Source: Actinomycetes bacterium
GTDB lineage: Bacteria > Actinomycetota > Acidimicrobiia > Acidimicrobiales > JAMCPL01
NCBI GenBank assembly: GCA_021816935.1
Contig: JAKAWR010000011.1
Span: forward strand, 1-64,000
DNA length: 64,000 bases
Reading direction: 5' to 3'
Each line of letters starts with the position of its first letter. Position 1 is the stretch's first letter. Positions 57,900-64,000 of this stretch are shown here, in pieces. Both the position numbers and the translations under genes were made by a program. Under the pieces are notes generated by a model. It saw nothing but the letters and a program-made list of their open reading frames with translations. It did not search any database and was not told the origin of the DNA.

Positions 57900-58010
57900 C
57901 CGCACCTCCGCCGGCTGGCGGCAGCGCTCTACACCCGACGCACCCGGAGCACATGCTGGCGCCGACCTGGGCCCTGCACGCAAGACCGTCTCGCGACACG
58001 ACCCGTCCGG

Positions 58011-58160
58011 TCACAGGTGGTGCACCAGCCAGCTGATGCCCTGATATATGCGGTAGACGATATAGCAGGCTGTCCCGACAAGGAGGATCTTGAACTGAAC
58101 GGGAACGTGGCGGCGCCTGCTGTCGGGGGCGTCCGCACTTTCAGCACTGCTGCCGCTCAT
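58011..58160 (-). CDS. Small single-pass membrane protein, 49 residues
   Basis: An open frame of 49 codons starts with ATG at 58160, overlapping the TGA of the upstream MFS gene (ATGA), which is good evidence for translational coupling. The first 20 residues are polar (MSGSSAESADAPDSRRR). Residues about 22-45 are hydrophobic and aromatic (FKILLVGTACYIVYRIYQ), ending GISWLVHHL. The topology suggests one helix with the N-terminus inside. It may be an accessory subunit of the transporter. No relative is known to me. Confidence 0.6.
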   Translation of the reverse strand: MSGSSAESADAPDSRRRHVPVQFKILLVGTACYIVYRIYQGISWLVHHL

Positions 58161-59611
58161 TGTGGCGTTCCACCGCTACCGGGAACTCGTGGCTGCGAAG
58201 CTGCGCCCCGCGGGGACCCTCCCGGTGCAGTCAGCCCCTCGTGCCAAGAAGGAGCTCCCTGGTAGGCCGCCTGGGGACGTTGCTTGACGGCATGGCGCCC
58301 CGCCAGATAGAAGACCCCACTCACGCCCGCTACCGCGGCAACGGTCATGTCCCCATCTGCGAAATGGATCGACAGGATAACCGGTATGATGCTCCCGGCC
58401 ACCCAGCTCAGCTGCAGCCTGGTCTGGAACCTCGCGAACGCCCTGCCCTGTAGTACCTGAGGTACGTATCGCTGGACAACGGCGTCGAAGACCGGCTGCG
58501 CCCCCGAGGCACCGATACCGACGACGAAGGCGAGAAGCGCCTGCGCCGCTCGCCCGCCGATCGCTGCGCTGGAAACGCCTCCGATCAGAACAAGCCATAC
58601 CGCTGCCGCAATGAGGGCCTGCTCCGACACGTGGCGCCTCAACCTCGGAACGAGGATCACGCCTGCAAACGCCCCGACGCCCGAAGCCAGGAGAGCGAAA
58701 CCATACCAGAGAGTCGACGCGTGGCCCCGCCTCAAGTCGAATGCCACCATGAACGTGAAGAAGCCGACCGTGCCGCGAAGAACGGACATAACGTTCAGCG
58801 CCAACGTGACCTCGGGATCAACGAAGGCCCGCATCCACAGTGCGTGCCGCGGCCCGCCCGGGCGCAGGAGTCCACCGGCCGGTTGCGCCGAACCCTGCGG
58901 CGTCCCGTCTATCACCGGCGCCAAGCGAGGGCCCCGCGAAGCACCCCGGAAACGCGGCAACCGAAAACCCGCGGCCAAGGCGCAGATATAGACGATCATC
59001 GCGACCCTCAACACCCAGGACGCGCCAAGTCCCTTCAGCAGGGCCACGCCGAGGCCCGAGCCGAGAGCGCCTCCAACCGACGCAAGCACCGCCAGCCTTG
59101 CGTTGCCATTCGCCAGGCTCGACTCCGGATGGTCCGCTCCCTCCTCTCTTGCCACGATCAACGGCACGAGCGTCGCCCTCGACAGAGCATAGAGCCGCGA
59201 CAGGACGAGCAGGGTGAACGCCTCCGGGAACAGGACGAGGCCGCGGAGGCTGCCGGCCATCAGTAACGCCAGGAGGGCCCGCCCGCCCGTGGACACGGCC
59301 ACCATCACGCGCCTCATCGCAGCCGAGCGATCGACGAGCGGACCGAGTACGGGAGCCACCACCGCGAACGGCGCCATTGTGACCAGGAGGTAGAGCAGAA
59401 CTTTGCTCTTCGCCGCATCCGGCGAAATCGAGAAGAAGAGAGAGCCGGCGAGCGATATCGTAACCAGGCCGTCGCCGATCACCGATAGAATATGAACGGC
59501 CGCCAGCCTGCCCATTGGCTTTCGCTGGTCGAACAAGACCGCCACCGCATCCCTCGCACGACGCACCAACCTGCCCGCCTGCAGGCGGATACCGGGTCGG
59601 TGGCGACTCAC
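58157..59611 (-). CDS. MFS-type membrane transporter
   Basis: The 484-residue protein has about ten to twelve membrane helices after a basic N-terminal tail. It has the MFS-like loop GPLVDRSAAMRRVM after helix 2 and a helix-4 region with LSRLYALSRATLVPLIV. The pattern is that of actinobacterial major-facilitator proteins of unknown substrate, and it differs from the neighbour at 55910. A Pro/Gly-rich loop near residue 230 joins the halves. GTG start. The small protein at 58011 is coupled to its 3' end. Confidence 0.75.
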   Translation of the reverse strand: MSRHRPGIRLQAGRLVRRARDAVAVLFDQRKPMGRLAAVHILSVIGDGLVTISLAGSLFFSISPDAAKSKVLLYLLVTMAPFAVVAPVLGPLVDRSAAMRRVMVAVSTGGRALLALLMAGSLRGLVLFPEAFTLLVLSRLYALSRATLVPLIVAREEGADHPESSLANGNARLAVLASVGGALGSGLGVALLKGLGASWVLRVAMIVYICALAAGFRLPRFRGASRGPRLAPVIDGTPQGSAQPAGGLLRPGGPRHALWMRAFVDPEVTLALNVMSVLRGTVGFFTFMVAFDLRRGHASTLWYGFALLASGVGAFAGVILVPRLRRHVSEQALIAAAVWLVLIGGVSSAAIGGRAAQALLAFVVGIGASGAQPVFDAVVQRYVPQVLQGRAFARFQTRLQLSWVAGSIIPVILSIHFADGDMTVAAVAGVSGVFYLAGRHAVKQRPQAAYQGAPSWHEGLTAPGGSPRGAASQPRVPGSGGTPQ

Positions 59612-59635
59612 GTCATCATGGTAACAGGAGCCTAC

Positions 59636-60127
59636 CTACAGAACTGGCGGGGGCGGCCGGCGTACCATTGCAACCTCCTCGATTCGCCCTCCCGCCGTAG
59701 GGTTAGCGGCAACGGCATCCCGCACCCCCTCGATATCGTCGCTTGCGAGCATTCGGAGCGAGAGCAGGGGCGTGGCAGGATTTGCAGCGACGGCTTTTCT
59801 CACTTTCCACTCCTCGTCGCCAGCGAGCCTGGAAAGAATGCTGGCCGTCACCTTGGGGTGAGTGACGACTCGCTCCCGGATCCACGGGCTCGGGTCGTGC
59901 GCCAGCTGCTCTACGATCGCGTCGGGAATCGCCGGGTTGTTGACGAGTATCCCGCGGTAATCAGCGTTCTTCGCGAGCTCTTCGAGCAGCTCCGGAGGCA
60001 TCCGCCTGTTCGCTGCCAGGACCCTCCGGATTTCTTCGTCGTTCTCGCGATAGAGCCTGTACAGGATTGTAACGGTCGCCCTGGGATCAGCAGCCCAGCG
60101 GAGCATCTCGCCACTGCTCCACACCAT
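59636..60127 (-). CDS. Leucine-rich repeat variant (LRV)-like protein
   Basis: The 163-residue soluble protein contains about five helical repeats of 23-25 residues with the LRV/HEAT-like pattern [AV]AANPATPLLSLRMLASDD and [VI]RxAVAANP. Examples are NNPAIPDAIVEQLAHDPSPW and AANRRMPPELLEELAKNA. LRV proteins serve as protein-binding scaffolds. There is no signal peptide and no iron-sulfur cysteine cluster like that of the Azotobacter LRV. It is the last gene before tRNA-His on the reverse strand. Confidence 0.72.
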   Translation of the reverse strand: MVWSSGEMLRWAADPRATVTILYRLYRENDEEIRRVLAANRRMPPELLEELAKNADYRGILVNNPAIPDAIVEQLAHDPSPWIRERVVTHPKVTASILSRLAGDEEWKVRKAVAANPATPLLSLRMLASDDIEGVRDAVAANPTAGGRIEEVAMVRRPPPPVL

Positions 60128-60300
60128 GCACCCAGTTTACTTCCCGCCAGCGTGGCCCACCGCGTACATGGACTGGATGGGCTGGAACTACCCCACATAC
60201 AGCGAAATCCGACATCCCCCTTGCCACGATCGCCCACCCCGCGCTCGCATCGAGGTCGACGTCACATGCCGACCCGCGATGTACCTGTCTCTATCCGCGG

Positions 60301-60374
60301 GTGGCCGGGGGGACTTGAACCCCTGACCTCGAGGGCCACAACCTCGCGCTCTAACCACCTGAGCTACGGCCACC
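60301..60374 (-). tRNA. tRNA-His (anticodon GTG)
   Basis: The reverse strand folds with acceptor GTGGCCG and CGGCCAC, anticodon stem CGAGG with CCTCG around TTGTGGC (anticodon GTG), and a T-arm with GGTTCAAGTCC. The base before the acceptor is G and the discriminator is C. That gives the extra G-1:C73 pair specific to tRNA-His, encoded in the DNA. Confidence 0.95.
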
Positions 60375-60440
60375 ATGAATCCGCCGCCCTGCACCGGCTG
60401 CGAAGACGGCCCAGCCCGAAACGCAATGCTCCCCCGACGC

Positions 60441-60490
60441 AAGCGGCGGTGCTTCGCCAATCTTTCACTCAGACGTGCACCGGACGCCTT
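60441..60490. repeat. Family A degenerate copy 7
   Basis: GGCGGTGCTTCGCCAATC, a TTTCACTC spacer, and hairpin AGACGT/ACGCCT around GCACCGG (five of six pairs) follow the family order. The match is weaker than in copies 1-6. Confidence 0.35.
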
Positions 60491-60598
60491 CGCCGCCGCC
60501 TGTGGGCGTCATCGCCTCCCGGAGTCTCCTACCGGATTTCCGGACTACTCTAGTCTAGCAGAGCGCCCGGCAAGCGCACGCCTGAAGGGCGCCATCCA

Positions 60599-60672
60599 GC
60601 CCTCGTAGCTCAATTGGATAGAGCAGATGACTTCTAATCATCAGGCTGCAGGTTCGAGTCCTGCCGAGGGCG
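60599..60672 (+). tRNA. tRNA-Arg (anticodon TCT)
   Basis: A 74-base cloverleaf with acceptor GCCCTCG and CGAGGGC, anticodon stem GATGA with TCATC around CTTCTAA (anticodon TCT, reading AGA/AGG), and a T-arm with GGTTCGAGTCC. The discriminator is G. CCA is not encoded. Confidence 0.95.
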
Positions 60673-60836
60673 CTGCGTAGGGCCAGGTCGCATGACACGT
60701 CGCGAGACGGCCGCACCTCGCTGAGATCCCAAGAGCCGCTATACTCCTTTGCCCAACAACATGTGCAACTCGAAAGACCGCATCACCCTCCAAATGGTGG
60801 CATCTTGTAGCTGTCAGGAGCCCAGCATAACATCGA

Positions 60837-61256
60837 TCAAGGCGCCTCGGGAAGCAATGTGAACGCTCTGCCGGTCACCGTACGGAGAACGCGAAAACGA
60901 CGGTGATCCAGCGTGAGCAGGCGATCCGACCCGTAACGATGCGCAAGCACCACCAACGATGCGTCGGCGACACCGATATCCTGATCCTGATACCGGTCGG
61001 CCAGTGTGCAGATCTCGTCGAGATCGGCAGCATCGATAGCTGGAAGCTCCCAAGCACCGCCGGCGAGCTCTCTCAGCACGGCAAGCTCGGCATCCACGCC
61101 ACGGCGGGTGGCCACCAGGTAATCGAGCTCCGCAACAACAAAGGGTGACACGACAAACGGCCCCGCATCCCCGTCGATAACCGTGGTCACCTGGCTGACG
61201 TACCTGTCTGCCGCATCGAAATACGCCAAGAGCCCGCTGGTATCGCAAATCAGCAC
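60837..61256 (-). CDS. vapC: PIN-domain ribonuclease toxin, VapC-like
   Basis: A 139-residue PIN-domain protein. Acidic metal-binding residues appear in LICDTSGLLAYFD, VVAELDYLV and IGVADASLVVLA, with a terminal LLTLDHRRFRVL typical of the family. VapC toxins cut tRNA or rRNA. The GTG at 61256 begins two bases after the antitoxin stop, so the pair is one operon. It lies next to two tRNA genes, a common site for mobile modules, although no attachment repeats were found. Confidence 0.85.
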   Translation of the reverse strand: MLICDTSGLLAYFDAADRYVSQVTTVIDGDAGPFVVSPFVVAELDYLVATRRGVDAELAVLRELAGGAWELPAIDAADLDEICTLADRYQDQDIGVADASLVVLAHRYGSDRLLTLDHRRFRVLRTVTGRAFTLLPEAP

Positions 61257-61258
61257 GT

Positions 61259-61480
61259 TCAGCGATCTCCGAAGCCGGCAAGCGCCTCGTCGACATTCTC
61301 GGAGAGCGACGTCTCGCCGCCGGCAAACAGCTGGCCCCGCGGCCGGGGCTTCTCGAGCCCCCACGCCTGAACTGCTATTGCTTGTCTGATGAGCTCGGCC
61401 TCCGAACGGCCGGACGCCGCCGCCATCAACCGCAGTGACTTCTTCAGATTCTCGGGAAGGTAGACAGTGGTCTTGTGCAT
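61259..61480 (-). CDS. vapB: Ribbon-helix-helix antitoxin, VapB-like
   Basis: A 73-residue protein starting MHKTTVYLPENLKKSLRLMA, the beta strand and first helix of a CopG-type ribbon-helix-helix fold, then GRSEAELIRQAI for helix 2. The C-terminal half (about 45-73) is the likely toxin-binding part. It should neutralise the downstream PIN toxin and repress the operon. No ribosome site precedes the ATG at 61480. A palindrome lies directly upstream, so the message may be leaderless. Confidence 0.82.
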   Translation of the reverse strand: MHKTTVYLPENLKKSLRLMAAASGRSEAELIRQAIAVQAWGLEKPRPRGQLFAGGETSLSENVDEALAGFGDR

Positions 61481-61485
61481 GATGG

Positions 61486-61497
61486 TATGGTACCATA
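61486..61497. promoter_or_regulatory. Palindromic operator of the VapBC-type operon
   Basis: TATGGTACCATA is a perfect 12-bp palindrome five bases before the antitoxin ATG, within TATAT-rich sequence that may also supply a -10 box. Ribbon-helix-helix antitoxins usually bind such sites to autoregulate. Confidence 0.55.
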
Positions 61498-61685
61498 TAT
61501 TGCGCCATCGGTACATCGGCCGCGACGCTGGCAAGAAAACCGTTGCAGCTACGGCCCGGCTGTGCTAAGGTCCTGTGACCTGGAGGCCACGAACTGTGGC
61601 ATTCAGTCGGTGTGGCAGGGTAGGTCCGGCGATGACGGCCAGGTGGGCTCGGCGCTGCGATGAACAAGCGAAGTGGGAGGTAGTA

Positions 61686-63596
61686 ATGGTAAAGCATGAA
61701 GAAGAGGTGCGACCGGGTTTCGCGCTGACAGGAAAGAGGCACCTCGCCAGATCGGCTTCCGGCGCTCTCTTGGCGTTGCTCGCATCGACGGTCGCGCCGC
61801 TCGCCTTCGCAGCCGTAACCGGCACGCCAGCGTACGCTGGGACCCAGATACCCGCCGATCCCTCCAGTGTGCAGCCGGGAACATGGATCAACGACTACAA
61901 CGAAGCTGCCGTCCAGTTCATAGAGACGAACTTCTCAGCTACGCTGGCCGTCCCGGTCCCCACCGTCAACCAGGCTGCGCTTGGTAGCCTGGAGAACACC
62001 CTTGCCGCCGAGGTCGCGAACGGGACCATCGGCAGTGACCAGGCAAGCATCCTTAATGCCATGTCGGACGCGATCGCCAACAACCCCCTTGGCTATCTCG
62101 TTTCAAGCGGCCAGGTCCAGACCGAGAGTGCCACCATCCAGGCCTACGGAACCGGATGGGTCATAAGCCCCAACGGTTACATCGTCACAGCAGACCACGT
62201 CGTCGACCCGGCCAATCCGGAGATCAAGCAGACCTTCGCAAGCACGGGCCTCGCCTCCTTCGACAAGCAGGCTGCCCAGCAGCTTATTCAAGGCCTGCAG
62301 TCGAGTGGGGTAACGCCGACAGATCACGCAATCTCGCATCTGACGAGCGCTGTGGCAGCATTCCTGGCTCAGAACCTGACCTTGCAGAATGTCACCTCGA
62401 CCATAACGGCACAGCTCGGCACAGCCGTAACAGGAGTGGGGCTCGGCACGAAACCCATCGCGGCCGAATGGGTGTCGAACAACGACGGGGGTGCACCCTA
62501 TCCGGGTCATGATGTTGCGATCCTGAAGGTGGAGGGTCAGGGCAACATGCCGACCGTCTCTCTCGGCAACGATTCAGACGTAACCACTGGCGACTCGATC
62601 TACGTGCTCGGCTACCCAGCAGCCTCCACCTTCGAGGCCGGGGCGTCAGCAAGCTCCCAGCTCGTTCCCACCCTGACCATCGGCACTCTGACCGCCCAGA
62701 AGCAGGCTGCGAACACGGCAATGCCCGTAGACCAGATCTCGGCCGCCATCAGCCCCGGCAGCTCGGGCAGCCCAGTCTTCGACGGCGCAGGCAACGTCGT
62801 CGCAATGGCCGTCGCCGGCAGCGTCGATTCCAACGGCTCGCAGATTCCGGGCCAGTATTACGCTATCCCGATCAGCATCGTAAGGGAGTTCCTCCAGCGC
62901 AGCAACGTCTCCCCATCAGTATCCGACACGACCACCATCTATGACCAGGCCATGGACGACATGTACCAGCATTTCGACAAGCGGGCGCTACCACTACTGC
63001 GGCAGGTGCAGAACCTCTATCCCCGCCAACCCTTCGTCGGCGGCATGCTCCAGACGGCCCAGACGTGCATTAGCACCTCCGGCTGCGACAAGACTCCCAG
63101 CTTTCCGTGGGTAATCTTGATAGTCATCATCGCGGTGATCGTGGTCGCGGGCGGCGGCGGGGGCGGCTTCCTTGTCATGCGCAGGAAGCGGCCTGCTATC
63201 GCCGCGGCGCCAACTGGAGGCTACGGCGCGCCGCCTGTCGGCGAAGCTTACCCAGGCGAATGGCAGCCGAGCCCGGCGGCGGCCTACCGGCCGGAGCCGC
63301 CTCCGTTCGGAACGGCACCGCCTCGGGTACCCACCCCCGGAGCCGAAACGCCGGCCTCGGTAATGCAACCTATCGAAGCGCCCGAAACGGCTGGTAGACC
63401 AACCGTCCCGGTCGGCACCCCATCGGGTAGTCCGGAGATCGCCGGTCAGGCTCCAGAGGAAGCCCCGGCCACCAGCGAGCCATCGAAACCAGCGGCCGCT
63501 GGAAAGGCCCCATCGAAGTTCTGTTCCGAGTGCGGTGCTGCCTTCTCCGAGACCGCTAAATTCTGCCCGGAATGCGGGCACACAAGGGGATCCTGA
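61686..63596 (+). CDS. Membrane-anchored trypsin-like serine protease with C-terminal zinc ribbon
   Basis: About 636 residues. A long signal peptide (about 1-50) precedes a trypsin-like domain: His in IVTADHVV (near 175), Asp in GHDVAILKVEG (near 280), and Ser in PGSSGSPVFDG (near 360). It contains two Ala/Gln-rich helical inserts. A helix pair follows to about 470, then a membrane helix (WVILIVIIAVIVVAGGG, about 478-498), a Pro/Gly-rich cytoplasmic tail, and FCSECGAAF and FCPECGHTRGS, a C4 zinc ribbon. The protease faces outside and the ribbon inside. GGAGGT lies four bases before the ATG. HtrA-like quality control or signalling is plausible. Confidence 0.8.
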   Translation: MVKHEEEVRPGFALTGKRHLARSASGALLALLASTVAPLAFAAVTGTPAYAGTQIPADPSSVQPGTWINDYNEAAVQFIETNFSATLAVPVPTVNQAALGSLENTLAAEVANGTIGSDQASILNAMSDAIANNPLGYLVSSGQVQTESATIQAYGTGWVISPNGYIVTADHVVDPANPEIKQTFASTGLASFDKQAAQQLIQGLQSSGVTPTDHAISHLTSAVAAFLAQNLTLQNVTSTITAQLGTAVTGVGLGTKPIAAEWVSNNDGGAPYPGHDVAILKVEGQGNMPTVSLGNDSDVTTGDSIYVLGYPAASTFEAGASASSQLVPTLTIGTLTAQKQAANTAMPVDQISAAISPGSSGSPVFDGAGNVVAMAVAGSVDSNGSQIPGQYYAIPISIVREFLQRSNVSPSVSDTTTIYDQAMDDMYQHFDKRALPLLRQVQNLYPRQPFVGGMLQTAQTCISTSGCDKTPSFPWVILIVIIAVIVVAGGGGGGFLVMRRKRPAIAAAPTGGYGAPPVGEAYPGEWQPSPAAAYRPEPPPFGTAPPRVPTPGAETPASVMQPIEAPETAGRPTVPVGTPSGSPEIAGQAPEEAPATSEPSKPAAAGKAPSKFCSECGAAFSETAKFCPECGHTRGS

Positions 63597-63621
63597 CAAG
63601 GCTTTAGAGGCAGGGCACTGG

Positions 63622-63635
63622 GCGCCGCAAGGCGC
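63622..63635 (+). terminator. Weak GC hairpin after the protease gene
   Basis: GCGCC-GCAA-GGCGC forms a five-pair stem with a GNRA tetraloop 25 bases after the stop codon. There is no run of T, so it may be a terminator or only a stabilising hairpin. Confidence 0.3.
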
Positions 63636-63739
63636 TCGCGCGCGGTAAAGGGGGGCAACAAAGTGTGGGGGAGGGCGACTATGGTTGAGTGCGGGTACCT
63701 CGGCATCGAGGCCCGGGTTGCCGCGCGATACTGAGAGCT

Positions 63740-64000
63740 ATGACCGAAGACGCCGCCGCACTGGAGTATCTGCGGAACATGACCGACAGCCAGCTCGCCG
63801 GGCTTGCGCGCGCGATCGAACTGATCGATGCGGAGCGCCATCCCTCCTCCAGCGGCCGTGACGAGCGGCTGCGCTACGGCTTCGTCGCCGGAATGGCCAT
63901 AGCCTGCCTGATCTTGATTGTGTGGATAGCCTTCCTCGCAATCAAGCTGCCGCGCCATTACGTCGCCGGGCACTGGGATGTCGCCTGGACCGGCTTCGAC
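63740..64000 (+). CDS. Membrane protein, 3' truncated by the window end
   Basis: The frame from ATG at 63740 is open to the last base (87 codons). It encodes a polar N-terminus (MTEDAAALEYLRNMTD), then RLRYGFVAGMAIACLILIVW, a membrane helix, and LPRHYVAGHWDVAWTGFD. The last motif resembles small actinobacterial membrane proteins with a second helix after a conserved W-x-GFD, but the rest lies outside the window. Function is unknown. Confidence 0.65.
   Translation, partial: MTEDAAALEYLRNMTDSQLAGLARAIELIDAERHPSSSGRDERLRYGFVAGMAIACLILIVWIAFLAIKLPRHYVAGHWDVAWTGFD

Noticed and set aside
60673-61480. Genomic island boundary at tRNA-Arg
   Set aside because: The T-arm end is not repeated within the window, and only the VapBC-type pair follows; no integrase is present.

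Overview
The window is a chromosomal segment of a high-GC actinobacterium, most likely class Acidimicrobiia. The reasons are the dense, mostly housekeeping gene content with frequent GTG and TTG starts, the block scpA-scpB-rluB-aroH-aroA-cmk-plsC, a wax-ester-synthase-type acyltransferase, class I fructose-bisphosphate aldolase, and secreted proteins built from TIG domains, DTR modules and short FGDA repeats. The taxon is an inference from gene families, not from a marker gene. No transposase, phage gene or CRISPR array was seen.

Layout. 1-3.4 kb: the 3' end of a large secreted TIG/DTR protein and a lipoprotein. 3.4-9.5 kb: a branched-chain-amino-acid-type ABC importer whose two permeases and two ATPases are one 1489-residue polypeptide. 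9.5-17.7 kb: fbaB, a pair of unknown membrane proteins, a TPR protein, ribF, a NUDIX hydrolase, tRNA-Gly, a WS/DGAT acyltransferase, dut and orn. 17.7-23.7 kb: a HAD phosphatase, then an operon for a polysaccharide-type ABC exporter coupled to a SpoIID/LytB protein, and clpP. 24-31 kb: tRNA-Leu, a second TIG/DTR surface protein, an O-antigen-ligase-like protein and a radical SAM maturase with a SEC-C tail. 31-44 kb: gcvPA/gcvPB, ispH and a glycosyltransferase, plsC-cmk-aroA-aroH, rluB, scpAB and trpS. 44-56 kb: a repeat protein, an M50 protease, a DksA-like protein, xerD, NUDIX, pyrG, recN, nadK, tlyA, a Lys/Ala-rich protein and a HAD phosphatase. 56-64 kb: two MFS transporters, a RAM-domain protein, a 49-residue membrane protein, an LRV-repeat protein, tRNA-His, tRNA-Arg, a VapBC-type module, a membrane-anchored trypsin-like protease and a partial membrane protein.

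Many genes overlap by four bases (ATGA, GTGA or TTGA), so short translationally coupled operons are the rule: ribF-TPR, permease-ATPase-SpoIID, gcvPA-gcvPB, scpA-scpB, pyrG-NUDIX, ispH-GT2 and MFS-small protein.

The least expected signals are non-coding. Two families of short dispersed intergenic elements recur. Family A (6-8 sites) has terminal sequences that are inverted relative to each other and an internal hairpin whose stem changes between copies while staying paired. Family M (3 sites, 84-93 bp) has a conserved core between complementary arms that differ in every copy. Several copies sit exactly at stop codons, and one is read into the predicted ispH N-terminus. A second theme is low-complexity peptide inserts within otherwise conserved enzymes (aroA, xerD, gcvPB, WS/DGAT, radical SAM, HAD, recN).
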